Origin: Psychroflexus lacisalsi
GTDB lineage: Bacteria > Bacteroidota > Bacteroidia > Flavobacteriales > Flavobacteriaceae
Reading direction: 5' to 3'
Assembly: GCF_020164495.1 (NCBI RefSeq)
Contig: NZ_JAIQYZ010000002.1
Coordinates: 310,001-374,000, forward strand
DNA: 64,000 bases
Of the stretch, positions 26,065 through 36,900 are shown piece by piece. The stretch's first letter is position 1. Each line of letters opens with the position of its first letter. The notes beneath the pieces are model-generated. The model saw only the letters and a list, made by a program, of their open reading frames with translations, was not told where the DNA came from and did no database searches. Position numbers and translations under genes: made by a program.

Positions 26065-27979
26065 GTTCTTCTTTTAATTGTTTTAAAACGTCATTATTAA
26101 TTTCGACATCATAATCAGCTCTCAATTCTGAAACTACATCTTCTTCTTTTTGATTCTGAAGATGACTTATGATTTTACCATTTACTTCTTTAAATTCTGG
26201 GATTTTTGAAATTTCAACTTCCTTTACATCCATTATCATAAACTGGTCCAAGTGCTTATATATTTTACTTAATCCCTCTTTAAATTTAAATTTTTTCGGA
26301 AGTTTGTCTGAATCTTCAGCAAGAGTCACTTCTTCAATAATTATATTTTCCGGTAAATTAATAGCCAAAGTGTCTGTCTTGCTTCTCTTTTTCAATTCTG
26401 ATCTAAGAGTTTTCAGTGATTTTTTGTCTTTAGAAGTGTAAAGCTGTCCTTGCACTTTAGAAGGAATGACAAACTCTTTTTTGTGATTTTCATAATACTT
26501 CTTTTGTGCTAAAGAATCTTTTGAGACTGGCTCCCAGATTTTAGCTGACATATAATCAAAAATCAAAATACCGTTTTTGTATTCATCAATTTTCTCCCCG
26601 AACTCTTTATCGATTTCTGGTAATTTGGTCTTGTGATAGTTGAGAAGTTCACTGTACACAAGATCATCAACAGCGGTTTCGAGGACAACCTCATTAGCTG
26701 GTAATTTGGATAAGCTGCGTTGCTGTCTTTCCAGATATTCCCCGAAGGTTTTATAATCTACTTGATGGTCTTCTACACGAAAAATGAATTGAGACGTAGA
26801 CGTTTCATCAGGCTCATAATTCCATTTTCCTTTAGAAAAACTTTCATCCATTAAACCCAAAAAGTGATTTTTAGCTTTTTCGCTAATTTCCACCTCGTAC
26901 AATTTCTCTAAATCTTCTTTGATTTTGGAAACTAATACTTTTGAACGCGAAGAACTTTTAAGTCTTCTCTTATAATCATCCTTCACCTCATCGTAAGGCT
27001 CTAAAGGAATAGTTTCAATTAATTTGACAATATGCCAGCCAAATCTTGTCTTGAAAGGCTCGGTATAATCGCCTTCATTTTCAAGTTCGTAGGATTCGTT
27101 TTCATAAACTTTTGAATTTAATCCTCCCAGACTAAAAGGCGAAACATAACCTCCATTACTTGCTGTATTGGGATCCTGACTGTATTTGATCGCCAGCTCG
27201 TGAAAGTCTTCACTTTCTTGTAAACGCTTGTATATCTTTTGAATTCTTACCTCTGGATCCTGAAGGGAATCGCTTGGAAGCAACATGATATGAGCCGTTT
27301 TTAACTGACCTTTGGATGGACGCTCACCAGTCTTTTTGATAATATGGTAGCCAAAATCTGTTTTCACAGGGTCGGAGACTTCTCCAACTTCTAGGTTGTA
27401 AGCTGTATTTTCAAACTCGTAAACCATCTTGAAAGTATTGAACCAGTTAAGATCACCTCCATTGGCTTTCACCGAAGGATCATCAGAAAACTGTTTGGCT
27501 AAACTTTCGAAATCTTCACCATTTTCAATACGCTTTTTTAGCATCAAAGCTTTTTGATAAACAGCAGTTGTATCGGCTTCAGTATTTGGAAGGTTTAATA
27601 AAATATGGCTGGCTCTCACTTCAGTTTTGGTTCTGTCATAAGTTTCTTTCACCATGGCTTCGGTCACTTCACCATTGGATATGTAATTATCAGCTATTTG
27701 TTTATAATACCTACCGAACTCTTTTTGGAAAGAAGGAAGGGTGTCTAGTCCAAGGTGATAAGCAGACTTAAGCTTTAAGTGGAAATTTATGAATCGATCG
27801 AGGTGTTGTTCAATAGATTCGTTCGATGAGGAAATGAGATCAGCATTTTTTTGAAAAGAATTCACAAATTCTTCAACTCTGTGTTCGTCATCATTAATTT
27901 TAAAGAGAACTTCATTTTTAATTTGAGCATTGGAAACAAAACATATGAGACATATGCAAATACTAAAAAGTGATTTCAT
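26054..27979 (-). CDS. Periplasmic PpiC-type peptidyl-prolyl isomerase
   Basis: A 641-residue protein from ATG 27979 (MKSLFSICICLICFVSNAQ, a signal peptide). Starting at 28024 would place the promoter inside the coding region. Two parvulin domains are visible: one with VRASHILLNLPNTEADTTAV, GEDFESLAKQFSDDPSVKAN and GDLNWFNTF, FGYHIIKKTGERP; the second with LKTAHIMLLPSDSLQD, ELAIKYSQDPNTASNGGYVS and FGWHIVKLIETIP. A long C-terminal region follows with no recognised domain. It is the first gene of a four-gene unit (three foldases and MoxR) and should assist outer-membrane protein folding. Confidence 0.92.
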   Translation of the reverse strand: MKSLFSICICLICFVSNAQIKNEVLFKINDDEHRVEEFVNSFQKNADLISSSNESIEQHLDRFINFHLKLKSAYHLGLDTLPSFQKEFGRYYKQIADNYISNGEVTEAMVKETYDRTKTEVRASHILLNLPNTEADTTAVYQKALMLKKRIENGEDFESLAKQFSDDPSVKANGGDLNWFNTFKMVYEFENTAYNLEVGEVSDPVKTDFGYHIIKKTGERPSKGQLKTAHIMLLPSDSLQDPEVRIQKIYKRLQESEDFHELAIKYSQDPNTASNGGYVSPFSLGGLNSKVYENESYELENEGDYTEPFKTRFGWHIVKLIETIPLEPYDEVKDDYKRRLKSSSRSKVLVSKIKEDLEKLYEVEISEKAKNHFLGLMDESFSKGKWNYEPDETSTSQFIFRVEDHQVDYKTFGEYLERQQRSLSKLPANEVVLETAVDDLVYSELLNYHKTKLPEIDKEFGEKIDEYKNGILIFDYMSAKIWEPVSKDSLAQKKYYENHKKEFVIPSKVQGQLYTSKDKKSLKTLRSELKKRSKTDTLAINLPENIIIEEVTLAEDSDKLPKKFKFKEGLSKIYKHLDQFMIMDVKEVEISKIPEFKEVNGKIISHLQNQKEEDVVSELRADYDVEINNDVLKQLKEELEK

Positions 27980-27996
27980 TTTTAAAATTTTGGAAG

Positions 27997-28026
27997 CAAA
28001 AGTAAGAAAAATGCCAATGCACACAA
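27997..28026 (-). promoter_or_regulatory. Promoter of the foldase-MoxR operon
   Basis: On the minus strand a -33 TTG (28026-28024) is followed by 19 bases and TACTTTTG (28004-27997), a full match to TAnnTTTG with ideal spacing. Transcription would start just before the ATG at 27979. Confidence 0.75.
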
Positions 28027-28094
28027 TGTTTAAGTTTTTTTAAAAAATGCCGTTTACAGCCTCAACTTTAGAAAGATAAAAGTAAACTTGCCTT

Positions 28095-28547
28095 ATGAAA
28101 TATATTACTGAAGTTATTATTGATAAACCCAGACAAGAGATTATCGATGCTTTTGAAAATCCCGATTTGCTTCCACATTGGCAGCGTGGCTTGAAACGAA
28201 GTCGTGTAATTAGCGGAGAAAATGGAGAAGTTGGCACTAAGAGGAAACTTTACATCACCATGGAAGGACAATCTATAAAAATGACGGAGACCATATTAAA
28301 AAAAGACTTACCAAACGAATGGCATGGGCGATACACTTCTAAAGGAATGGAGAGCACTCAAAAAAATTACTTTGAAGCGATAAATGAAAATCAAACCAAA
28401 TGGACGTCTTACAGTGAATTCAAATTCTCAGGGTTTATGGTATTAGTTAGTAAATTGCTTCCGGACATATTCAAAAAAAGATCAAAAGTCGTTCAGCAAG
28501 ATTTCAAAGCGTTCATAGAAGAAGGTAAGAGTGTGAAAACAAATTAG
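28095..28547 (+). CDS. SRPBCC-family (START-like) small protein
   Basis: A 150-residue protein of the SRPBCC/polyketide-cyclase-like helix-grip fold. Start MKYITEVIIDKPRQEIIDAF followed by ENPDLLPHWQRGLKRSRVIS is characteristic of the N-terminal strand and helix; the middle has VGTKRKLYITMEG and LPNEWHGRYTSKGM, and a long C-terminal helix is predicted (SKVVQQDFKAFIEEGKS). These proteins bind hydrophobic ligands, but no specific one is known here. Monocistronic or cotranscribed with nothing obvious. Confidence 0.85.
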   Translation: MKYITEVIIDKPRQEIIDAFENPDLLPHWQRGLKRSRVISGENGEVGTKRKLYITMEGQSIKMTETILKKDLPNEWHGRYTSKGMESTQKNYFEAINENQTKWTSYSEFKFSGFMVLVSKLLPDIFKKRSKVVQQDFKAFIEEGKSVKTN

Positions 28548-28553
28548 GTAAGG

Positions 28554-28584
28554 TTTGTTTTCATATTTATATTGACTTTATTTG
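28554..28584 (+). promoter_or_regulatory. Promoter of ompH
   Basis: TTTG at 28554-28557, then 19 bases, then TTTATTTG at 28577-28584, one mismatch from TAnnTTTG. A run of 14 A follows up to and including the first base of the ATG, so the leader is very short. Confidence 0.55.
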
Positions 28585-28598
28585 TAAAAAAAAAAAAA

Positions 28599-29144
28599 AT
28601 GAAACACATAATTTGCATCGCCTTATTAGCGCTTAGTTTTACCTCTTTTTCCCAAACCAAAGTGGGTACAGTCAATAACGAATACATCCTTTCCCAGATG
28701 CCAGAGATCAAAGATGTAGAAGAAAAATTAAAAGTCTACAGCGCCAAACTAGACAGTACCATTCAAGAAAAGTATGTTGCTTACCGTGAAGTTTTGGACG
28801 ATTACAATGAGAAGGAAAAAGAAGGCATGAACGATGTGATGAAAAAAATAAAGCAAAAAGAAATTGTTGATCTAGAAGAAGATCTCAAAAAGCTTCAGCA
28901 AAATTCATCGCAAATGCTACAACTGCAACAAGATGAATATTTGAGACCGCTTTACAACAAAATTGGTACTGCTATCGAAGAAATCGTCAAAGAAGAAGGT
29001 TTCACTCAAATTTTTGATGAAAACAACAGTATCATTTATATAGATCCTGAATTTGATATTACTCTTAAGGTTATTGACAAACTTGGTATCGAAATTAAAG
29101 AAGAATCAGCAGATGTGATTCCAGAGGGAAATTCTGGTAATTAG
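28599..29144 (+). CDS. OmpH/Skp family periplasmic chaperone
   Basis: A 181-residue protein from ATG 28599 (MKHIICIALLALSFTSFSQ, signal peptide). An upstream TTG start lies within the promoter. The mature part has the OmpH/Skp pattern: KVGTVNNEYILSQMPEIKDV, a long coiled coil (EDLKKLQQNSSQMLQLQQDE), and C-terminal YLRPLYNKIGTAIEEIVKEE and GFTQIFDENNSIIYIDPEFD. Skp forms a trimer that shields outer-membrane proteins in the periplasm; the family call does not show the trimer. The acidic C-terminal tail (EESADVIPEGNSGN) is lineage-specific. It fits the envelope-biogenesis theme of the neighbourhood. Confidence 0.92.
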   Translation: MKHIICIALLALSFTSFSQTKVGTVNNEYILSQMPEIKDVEEKLKVYSAKLDSTIQEKYVAYREVLDDYNEKEKEGMNDVMKKIKQKEIVDLEEDLKKLQQNSSQMLQLQQDEYLRPLYNKIGTAIEEIVKEEGFTQIFDENNSIIYIDPEFDITLKVIDKLGIEIKEESADVIPEGNSGN

Positions 29145-29165
29145 ATTCTAACTCATCTTAAAAAC

Positions 29166-29197
29166 AAAAAGCTCGAAATTTACATTTCGAGCTTTTT
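29166..29197. terminator. Bidirectional terminator between ompH and guaB
   Basis: A perfect 14-pair stem (AAAAAGCTCGAAAT at 29166-29179, ATTTCGAGCTTTTT at 29184-29197, loop TTAC) flanked by A and T runs serves both convergent genes. Confidence 0.9.
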
Positions 29198-29220
29198 TAA
29201 TAGATATATATTCTGAAAAT

Positions 29221-30687
29221 CTATCTGCTGTAGTTTGGTGCTTCTTTGGTAATAGAGACACTATGAGGATGACTTTCCATAACTCCGGAGGCTGTGATTT
29301 GCACAAATTCTCCGTTTTCCTTCAAGGTTTGAATATCTTTTGCACCACAATAGCCCATACCAGCTCTTAAGCCACCGATAAATTGAACCATGCTTTCTAC
29401 CAATTCACCTTTGTAAGGCACCCGTCCCACAATGCCTTCAGGAACTAGCTTTTTGATATCATCTTCTACATCCTGGAAGTATCTGTCCTTAGAACCTTTA
29501 TCCATAGCTTCTATAGAACCCATCCCTCTGTAAGATTTAAACTTTCGTCCTTCATAAATGATAGTTTCTCCTGGAGATTCTTTAGTTCCCGCAAGTAACG
29601 ACCCTAGCATCACACAATCTGCTCCTCCTGCAATCGCTTTAGGAATATCTCCCGTATAGCGAATACCTCCATCGGCAATCACTGGAACTCCAGAGCCTTT
29701 AATAGCTTCTGATACTTCCATAACTGCAGATAATTGAGGAAATCCAACTCCTGCAACAATTCGAGTGGTACAGATAGAACCTGGTCCAACCCCAACTTTT
29801 ACGGCATCAGCTCCAGCCTCAACCAAATATTTTGCTGCTTCGCCAGTAGCTATATTTCCTACGACTACATCCAATTTCGGGAATTCTTTTTTGATAACCT
29901 TTAGTACATCAACAACACCTTTAGTATGTCCATGAGCAGTATCGATAACTACAGCATCTACGCCTGCTTTTACTAAAGCAGCGGCACGCTCTACGATATC
30001 GTTGGTCACTCCCAATGCAGCAGCCACTCTCAATCTACCATATTCATCCTTATTGGCTGAAGGCTTCTGGGTCAGTTTTGTGATGTCTCTAAATGTGATG
30101 AGACCGACAAGCTTATTATGCTCGTCAACAACTGGAAGCTTTTCAATTTTGTGCCTTTGTAAAACGACCTCAGCTTCTTTAAGCGAAGTCCCCTTACTTA
30201 CAGTCACCAAATTTTTGGTAGTCATGACCTCTTTAATTGGTCGGTCGTTTTTAACTTCAAATCGCAAGTCCCGGTTGGTGACAATACCAATCAAGCGGTT
30301 AGCATCGTCTACAATAGGAATCCCTCCAATACTGTGCTCTCTCATGCTATCATTCGCATCCTTAACTGTAGCGGTGATGGGTAAAGTGACAGGATCTATG
30401 ATCATCCCACTTTCTGCTCGCTTGACACGTCGCACTTTTAAGGCCTGCTCTTCAATAGTCATGTTTTTATGAAGAACCCCTATACCTCCTTCCTGAGCAA
30501 TCGCAATGGCCATTCTAGATTCTGTTACCGTATCCATGGCTGCAGAAACAATAGGAACATTAAGAGTAATATTTTTGGTGAATTTGCTTTGAATGCTGAC
30601 TGTTCTGGGAAGAACATCTGAATAAGCTGGAACTAAAAGAACATCGTCGTAAGTAAGACCTAGTCCTTTGACTTTTGAATTTGTCAT
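29221..30687 (-). CDS. guaB: Inosine-5'-monophosphate dehydrogenase
   Basis: A 488-residue IMPDH from ATG 30687 ([20 protein letters not shown]), which oxidises IMP to XMP in guanine nucleotide synthesis. A start at 30723 would include the promoter element. The two CBS domains lie at about 95-205 ([20 protein letters not shown], then [19 protein letters not shown]), the TIM barrel around them ([30 protein letters not shown]). The catalytic Cys is in [17 protein letters not shown]. The flap is seen in [19 protein letters not shown] and [12 protein letters not shown]-like [14 protein letters not shown]. Convergent with ompH across a shared terminator. Confidence 0.97.
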   Translation of the reverse strand: MTNSKVKGLGLTYDDVLLVPAYSDVLPRTVSIQSKFTKNITLNVPIVSAAMDTVTESRMAIAIAQEGGIGVLHKNMTIEEQALKVRRVKRAESGMIIDPVTLPITATVKDANDSMREHSIGGIPIVDDANRLIGIVTNRDLRFEVKNDRPIKEVMTTKNLVTVSKGTSLKEAEVVLQRHKIEKLPVVDEHNKLVGLITFRDITKLTQKPSANKDEYGRLRVAAALGVTNDIVERAAALVKAGVDAVVIDTAHGHTKGVVDVLKVIKKEFPKLDVVVGNIATGEAAKYLVEAGADAVKVGVGPGSICTTRIVAGVGFPQLSAVMEVSEAIKGSGVPVIADGGIRYTGDIPKAIAGGADCVMLGSLLAGTKESPGETIIYEGRKFKSYRGMGSIEAMDKGSKDRYFQDVEDDIKKLVPEGIVGRVPYKGELVESMVQFIGGLRAGMGYCGAKDIQTLKENGEFVQITASGVMESHPHSVSITKEAPNYSR

Positions 30688-30709
30688 TGCAATTAGATTT
30701 AATTGCGTG

Positions 30710-30717
30710 CAAATATA
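30710..30717 (-). promoter_or_regulatory. Putative -7 element for guaB
   Basis: TATATTTG on the minus strand matches TAnnTTTG, 22 bases before the chosen ATG at 30687. It favours that ATG over the one at 30723. The -33 side has only an imperfect GTTTC. Confidence 0.55.
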
Positions 30718-30986
30718 CATCAATTGTGGTTAAGCGGCTGAAACTTTAAGGTTTAGTTTAGAAGATGAGAAATTGAATAGCAATTTTAATAAATGGTCGT
30801 AATCCTCATCGAAGACTTTAAAATTTTTAGCATTAAAAATTGTTGAATGTAAGATCGTTTGGTCTAGGAAAACTCAACATAAAAGAAAACAACTGCTGAC
30901 TTAAATCATTACACCTTAAGAATCAGCTCATTATTTTTATTTATTAAAAACATTAAAACTTACATCAGCTTTCAATTTCATTATTT

Positions 30987-33900
30987 ATGGAAGATAGACA
31001 AACAGTTTCGTTCAACATTAGTTTTCTGAAAGAGAGTGCCATCAATTTGGCCAAAACCCATAAGGTTTCATCTACTTACCGTAATCCGAAACCTATTAAG
31101 CCAATTCTTCAAGATTCAAAACAGATTCTTAACGAAACTTATCGAACACTTTCAAAAAGATTAAAATCTGAAAAAGAAATTTCATCAGCGTCAAAATGGC
31201 TATTGGATAATTTTTATATTATTCAGGAACAGATTGTTGAAATTTCTGTTGATTTTCCAAGAGCATATCAAAGATCTATTCCCATATTATTAGAAGGTGA
31301 GTATAAAGGCTATCCCAGGATTTATGAAGTAGTACGCAACATACTTATTCATACTGATAATGTTTTAGATAGTGAAGTCTTGTTGGAATATATCCGGTCA
31401 TATCAGGAAGAAGAGACGCTCAAGTTGGGAGAACTTTGGGCCATTCCCATTATGATTCGTTTGTTTTTGATACAAATCCTGTCAGAAAAAGCCTCACAGA
31501 TTTTGCAACAAAAAAGGATATCAAATGAAGTTGATGATTTTATAAAAGAAATTGAAAATAAAAACTTGCAGGAACCAGGAGTATTTTCTCATGCTATATC
31601 AAATTGGGTGAGAGCTCGATCAGGAAAACTAGGTCTATTATACCTTATAGAGTTATTCAATAATCTTTTTTCTGCTGACCTACTTCAAGAAGAGCAAAAA
31701 CGTTGGTTCAATTACCGTATAAGTAAATATGATGTAAACCTAGAAGATGCGATTAATTTAGAAGCAAAAAAACAATCAAGGCTTCAATTAAATATTCAAC
31801 ATGCAGTGGTCTCTTTAAGAGAAATAACTGAAACTGATTGGTCTGGTTTTGTAGAGGATTGTTCTGTCATAGACCGTATCTTAATGATGGATCCTGCCAG
31901 GCAATATTCAGCAATGGATTTTTCAACAAGAGATAGATACCGACAGGGCATTGAGAAATTAAGCAGACGGTCAAATCTTTCCGAAACCGAGGTTTCATAT
32001 TCTGCTCTGCATTTAGCAAAAGAATACGCTAATAACAATACTGACGTTAATGATGATTTGCTACAGGATGATGTAAAGCAGCATATAGGCTACTATATAG
32101 TTGGAAATGGATATGAGGAAATGACTAAGAAAGTCAATTATTCATTTCCGCTTAAAGAAAGATTTATAAGGCTATTTGAAAAAAACTTCTCTTTATACTT
32201 GATAGTACTTTTATGTTTCACCGTAGTATTTGTGTGGGTTTTGTTAGAAATGACAGGAGCAATGAACTCCTCAATAAAGGTTATAGCAATTGTAATTCTG
32301 GTGGCTTTTTTTCCAGCTCTTGATTTTTCAATAACACTTATAAACAGGTTTTTTAATATTTTACTGTCTCCCCGCGTGCTTCCCAAAATGAATTACAAAA
32401 AGAGAATACCTGCAACATCAAGGACACTTGTAGTTATTCCAACTATGATAACCTCTAAGGATGATGTTCTCCGTCAAATTGAAAAATTAGAAATACATTC
32501 TTTAGCAAATCCAGATTTTTCACTTCAGTTCGCTTTGCTTTCAGATTTTGAAGATGCAAATAAAAAAATCTTAGAAGGTGAAAATGAAATATTAAAAACA
32601 GCTGAAAATGCCATTAATGATTTAAATAAAAGGTATGCGTCAGAGTATGGAAATCGATTTTTCATACTACACCGAGCACGCTTATGGAATAAATTGGAAA
32701 ATGTTTGGATGGGATGGGAAAGAAAACGAGGAAAACTGGAAGAATTGAATTCATTGATTTGCAATCCAAACTCAAAAACATCCTACACAATAATATCAAG
32801 TGATTTTTTAAATTCATTGAAATCAAATCCCGTTCAATTTGTGATCACACTTGATGCAGATACAAAATTGCCCCCTGATTCAGCAAAAAAACTGATAAGT
32901 ACAATTGCTCATCCACTTAACAGGGCATGGTATGATCCTAAAAAGAATAGAATTACCAGAGGCTATTCAATTATACAACCTCGCATTTCTTTCTCCCCGG
33001 AATCTGCTAGACGTACATGGTTTTCAAAAATATTCTCAGGAAATGTAGGTATAGACCCTTATTCTGCTGCTATATCAGATATTTATCAAGACCTGCTAGG
33101 TGAAGCAATTTTCACTGGCAAAGGAATTTATGATGTCAAAGTTTTTAATCAAGTATTATGTAAAAAATTTCCTGAAAATAGGATTCTGTCTCATGACCTG
33201 CTTGAAAGTAATTACTTAAGGGCAGGTCTAGCCACCGATATTGAATTATTTGACGATTACCCAAGCACTTATAGCAGTTATACTAAGAGGGCTCATCGTT
33301 GGGCTAGAGGAGATTGGCAGATTGCTGCATGGCTTTTTTCAAAAGTTCCTGGTCAAGATGGGAAAAATCGAAACCCATTAAATCTTCTATCAAAATGGAA
33401 AATATTTGATAACCTTCGTAGGTCGTTGAATTTTTTGTTTTTAACAATTTTCTTTGTAGCTGGATTATTCTTATTGCCAGGATCATGGTGGATTTGGATT
33501 GGGGCGACTTTGGGAATCTTGGCGTTTCAGATATACGTGAACCTATCGAGCGACCTGCTAAACCGTCCGGCGAGAGTAGGATGGCAACTTTATATGGAGA
33601 AAGTAATCGATAATCTCAAAATAAATTCAGTTCAGACCATTTCAACAGTCATAATTTTTCCTCATCAGGCATTCAACCAACTAGATGCTGTTCTAAAATC
33701 CTTATTCCGACTATTTATATCAAAAAAAGGGTTGCTTGAATGGGAAACCGCCTCATATTCTGAAGGAGAAAGCCCTAATTCATTAAACTCCTATTTTCGA
33801 TTAATGTTGATTTCTGTACTATTGGGTGTTTTCATATTTGTAACTGCTATTGTTATTGCTCCATCCTACCTCTGGTTTGTTACCCCGATTTTTGTGTTAT

Positions 33901-36900
33901 GGGCTGGATCACCATTTTATGTTTGGTATATCAGCCAACCTATAAAAAAACGTGTTACGGTAGTTAGTGACAAAGACCGGCAAAGACTTCGTATGTATGC
34001 CCGACGTACTTGGTTTTATTTTGAACGTTTTGTTAATGAGGAACATAACTGGCTTCCTCCAGATAATTATCAGGAAGATCCACCTCTACCAGTCGTAGAA
34101 AAAACCTCTCCTACCAATATGGGATTAGGACTTGTATCCAATCAGGCAGCATATAACATGGGGTATATAACTATAGGCAAATTATTAGAACGACAACAAA
34201 AATCTCTACATGCCATAAATGAACTCGAAAAGTATAAAGGTCACTTTTTTAACTGGTATGAAACCAGGCTTGGTGAAGTTTTAGACCCCAGATATATCTC
34301 AACTGTAGATTCTGGAAACCTGGCTGCAAGTTTAATTGTTATAAAAGAAGCAATTAAGGAAGTGATGAGCACCAGAGGGATCAACAAAAACTTCATGACG
34401 GGGTTAAAGGATTCTCTTCTCACAATAAGAGAAATTTTTGAAGAATTGAATTCTAAGAACCTTCTTCCTGAAAATTCTTTAAATCAGGTTTTTCATTTCA
34501 CCACTTTGATGCTTGAGAAACTAGATACTGAAGAAAAATTAAATCACCACATTAGCCTTGATCTACTTAGGGTTTTAAAGGAAAACGCTGTTGGTTTAAG
34601 TGCAGTAAATCTTCTTTCCACCAAAGATTCGATGGATGACAGAAAGATCGAGAACTTATTGTTTTGGATTGAAAGCCCATTAAAGTTAATTGAAGAGGCA
34701 ATAGATGAATACAAATGTCTACTACTACCAGATGAAATTGATGTTCATGCCTATTCACCTCATGAGTTAGGTATTTTACTTAAGAATAATAATAACGACT
34801 GTTTTCAACTTCTGGAAAATTGGCAAAATCAAGCGAATCATATTATATCACTTTCAGAAAAAATAATTAATGATATGGATTTTTCTTTTCTGTATCTCAA
34901 AAAAAGAGGACTGTTTAGTATTGGTTATAATCTAGACACAGCTCAACTAGACAAAGGCGCCTATGATCTCTTGGCTAGCGAAGCAAGAATTGCCTCTTAT
35001 ATTGCTATTTCAAAAGGAGATGTTCCTGTGGAGCACTGGTTTCGATTAAGCAGAAGACTAACTAAAATTAATCGTGAAGAAATTTTGCTTTCCTGGGGTG
35101 GAAGCATGTTTGAATACTTAATGCCATTACTTTTTATGCGTTCGTTTCAAGATACTATATTAAGTCACACTTATAAAAATGTAATTAATTGGCAAAAAGT
35201 ATATGGCAACAAGCGGGATCTTCCGTGGGGTTTTTCTGAGAGTGCTTATTATTTTCTCAATATCGATATGCAATACCAATATCGCTCATTTGGAGTGCCT
35301 GGGCTTGGATTAAAACGTGGCTTGGCTGATGAGTATGTTGTTGCACCCTATGCTTCATTGCTTGCCCTAATGGTAGATTCTGAAGTTTCAATTCAAAACT
35401 TGAAAAGAATTGAAAAATCAGGCGGTTTAGGACTCTTGGGGTTCTACGATGCCATTGATTACACCCCCTCACACATGTTAAATGAAGAGCAATTTAAAAT
35501 AGTAAAAATATTCATGGTCCATCATCATGGCATGAGTTTGATAGCACTTGATAATTTTCTCAATAACTGGACGATCAATAACAATTTCCATTCTGACTCG
35601 TCAGTAAAAAGTTTAGAACTCATTTTACAAGAAAGAATACCGAGAGGAGTCCCTATCAAAGAACCACACCCTATTGATGCTGAACTCGAACCGCGTATAA
35701 AATCATCTACGAGTAATATAGTAGAGCATTATGGAATAAATGAACTCGATATGAGTCCACCAAGATTACATACACTCTCAGATGGAAATTTCTCAGCGAT
35801 GATAACTCATGCTGGTACTGGTTTTTCAGTTTCAAACGGTATCAGGACAAACTCGTGGAAACCAGACCCTACTATAGACCCTCTAGGATTTTTCTTTTAC
35901 ATCAAAGATACAGAGGATGGAAAGTTTTGGTCTGCAATGCACCAACCAGTCAAACGAAAACCAGATAGATATGATACTTGGTTTCATAATGGTAAAGTTG
36001 AATGTTCCAGGGTCGACGACTGGATTGAAACCACTACTGAAATTTGTGTTTCTGTCGATCACCAAATTGAACTCAGAAGACTAACTCTAACCAACTATTC
36101 TGATCGCGAACGTATTCTTGAGATATCTAGTTATGCTGAAGTTGTGCTAAATAGGATGGTTGATCATAATGCGCACCCCGCATTCTCTAAACTATTTGTA
36201 GAAACGGACTATTTACCAATGCACCATTCTATTTTAGCTAAAAGAAGGCCACGTAGTAAGGAGGAAAAACCAATTTGGCTCGTTCATACTATTGCTTGTA
36301 ATGAACATGACAAACCTAATTCGCTGGAATTTGAGACAGAAAGATCAAATTTTATCGGTAAAGGTAGAACTTTAAGTAATCCAATGGCAATGGATGACGG
36401 AAACCGTTTTAAAGGTTCCCAAGGAAATGTATCAGATCCGATCGTTAGCTTTCGAAAAAAAATTAAGCTTAATGCTGGACAAAAAATCAAAATTTCATTT
36501 GGCCTTGGCTTTGCTAGATCAAGGGATGAAGCAATACAAATGGCTGATATTTATGACAGTCAACAAGCTATCAATAGGGCTTTTGATCTTGCTGCCGTGC
36601 ATGGCCCAGCGCAGTTAAACCATATTGCAATAAATAGCAGACAAGCGCATTACTTCCACAAATTATCTTCTTATATTTATTATGCAAACCCTTTGTACAG
36701 GACAAATAAATACCTGCTTCAACTCAATCAGAAAAAACAACATGATCTTTGGCCATATGGAATATCTGGGGATTTCCCATTGGTTATATTCCGCATCAAT
36801 GATACCAAACAACTTAAACATGTAAAAACTTTATTCAAGGCACATGCTTTCTGGAGAATGCGGGGTATTGAATCTGAACTACTTATTATAAATGAACATG

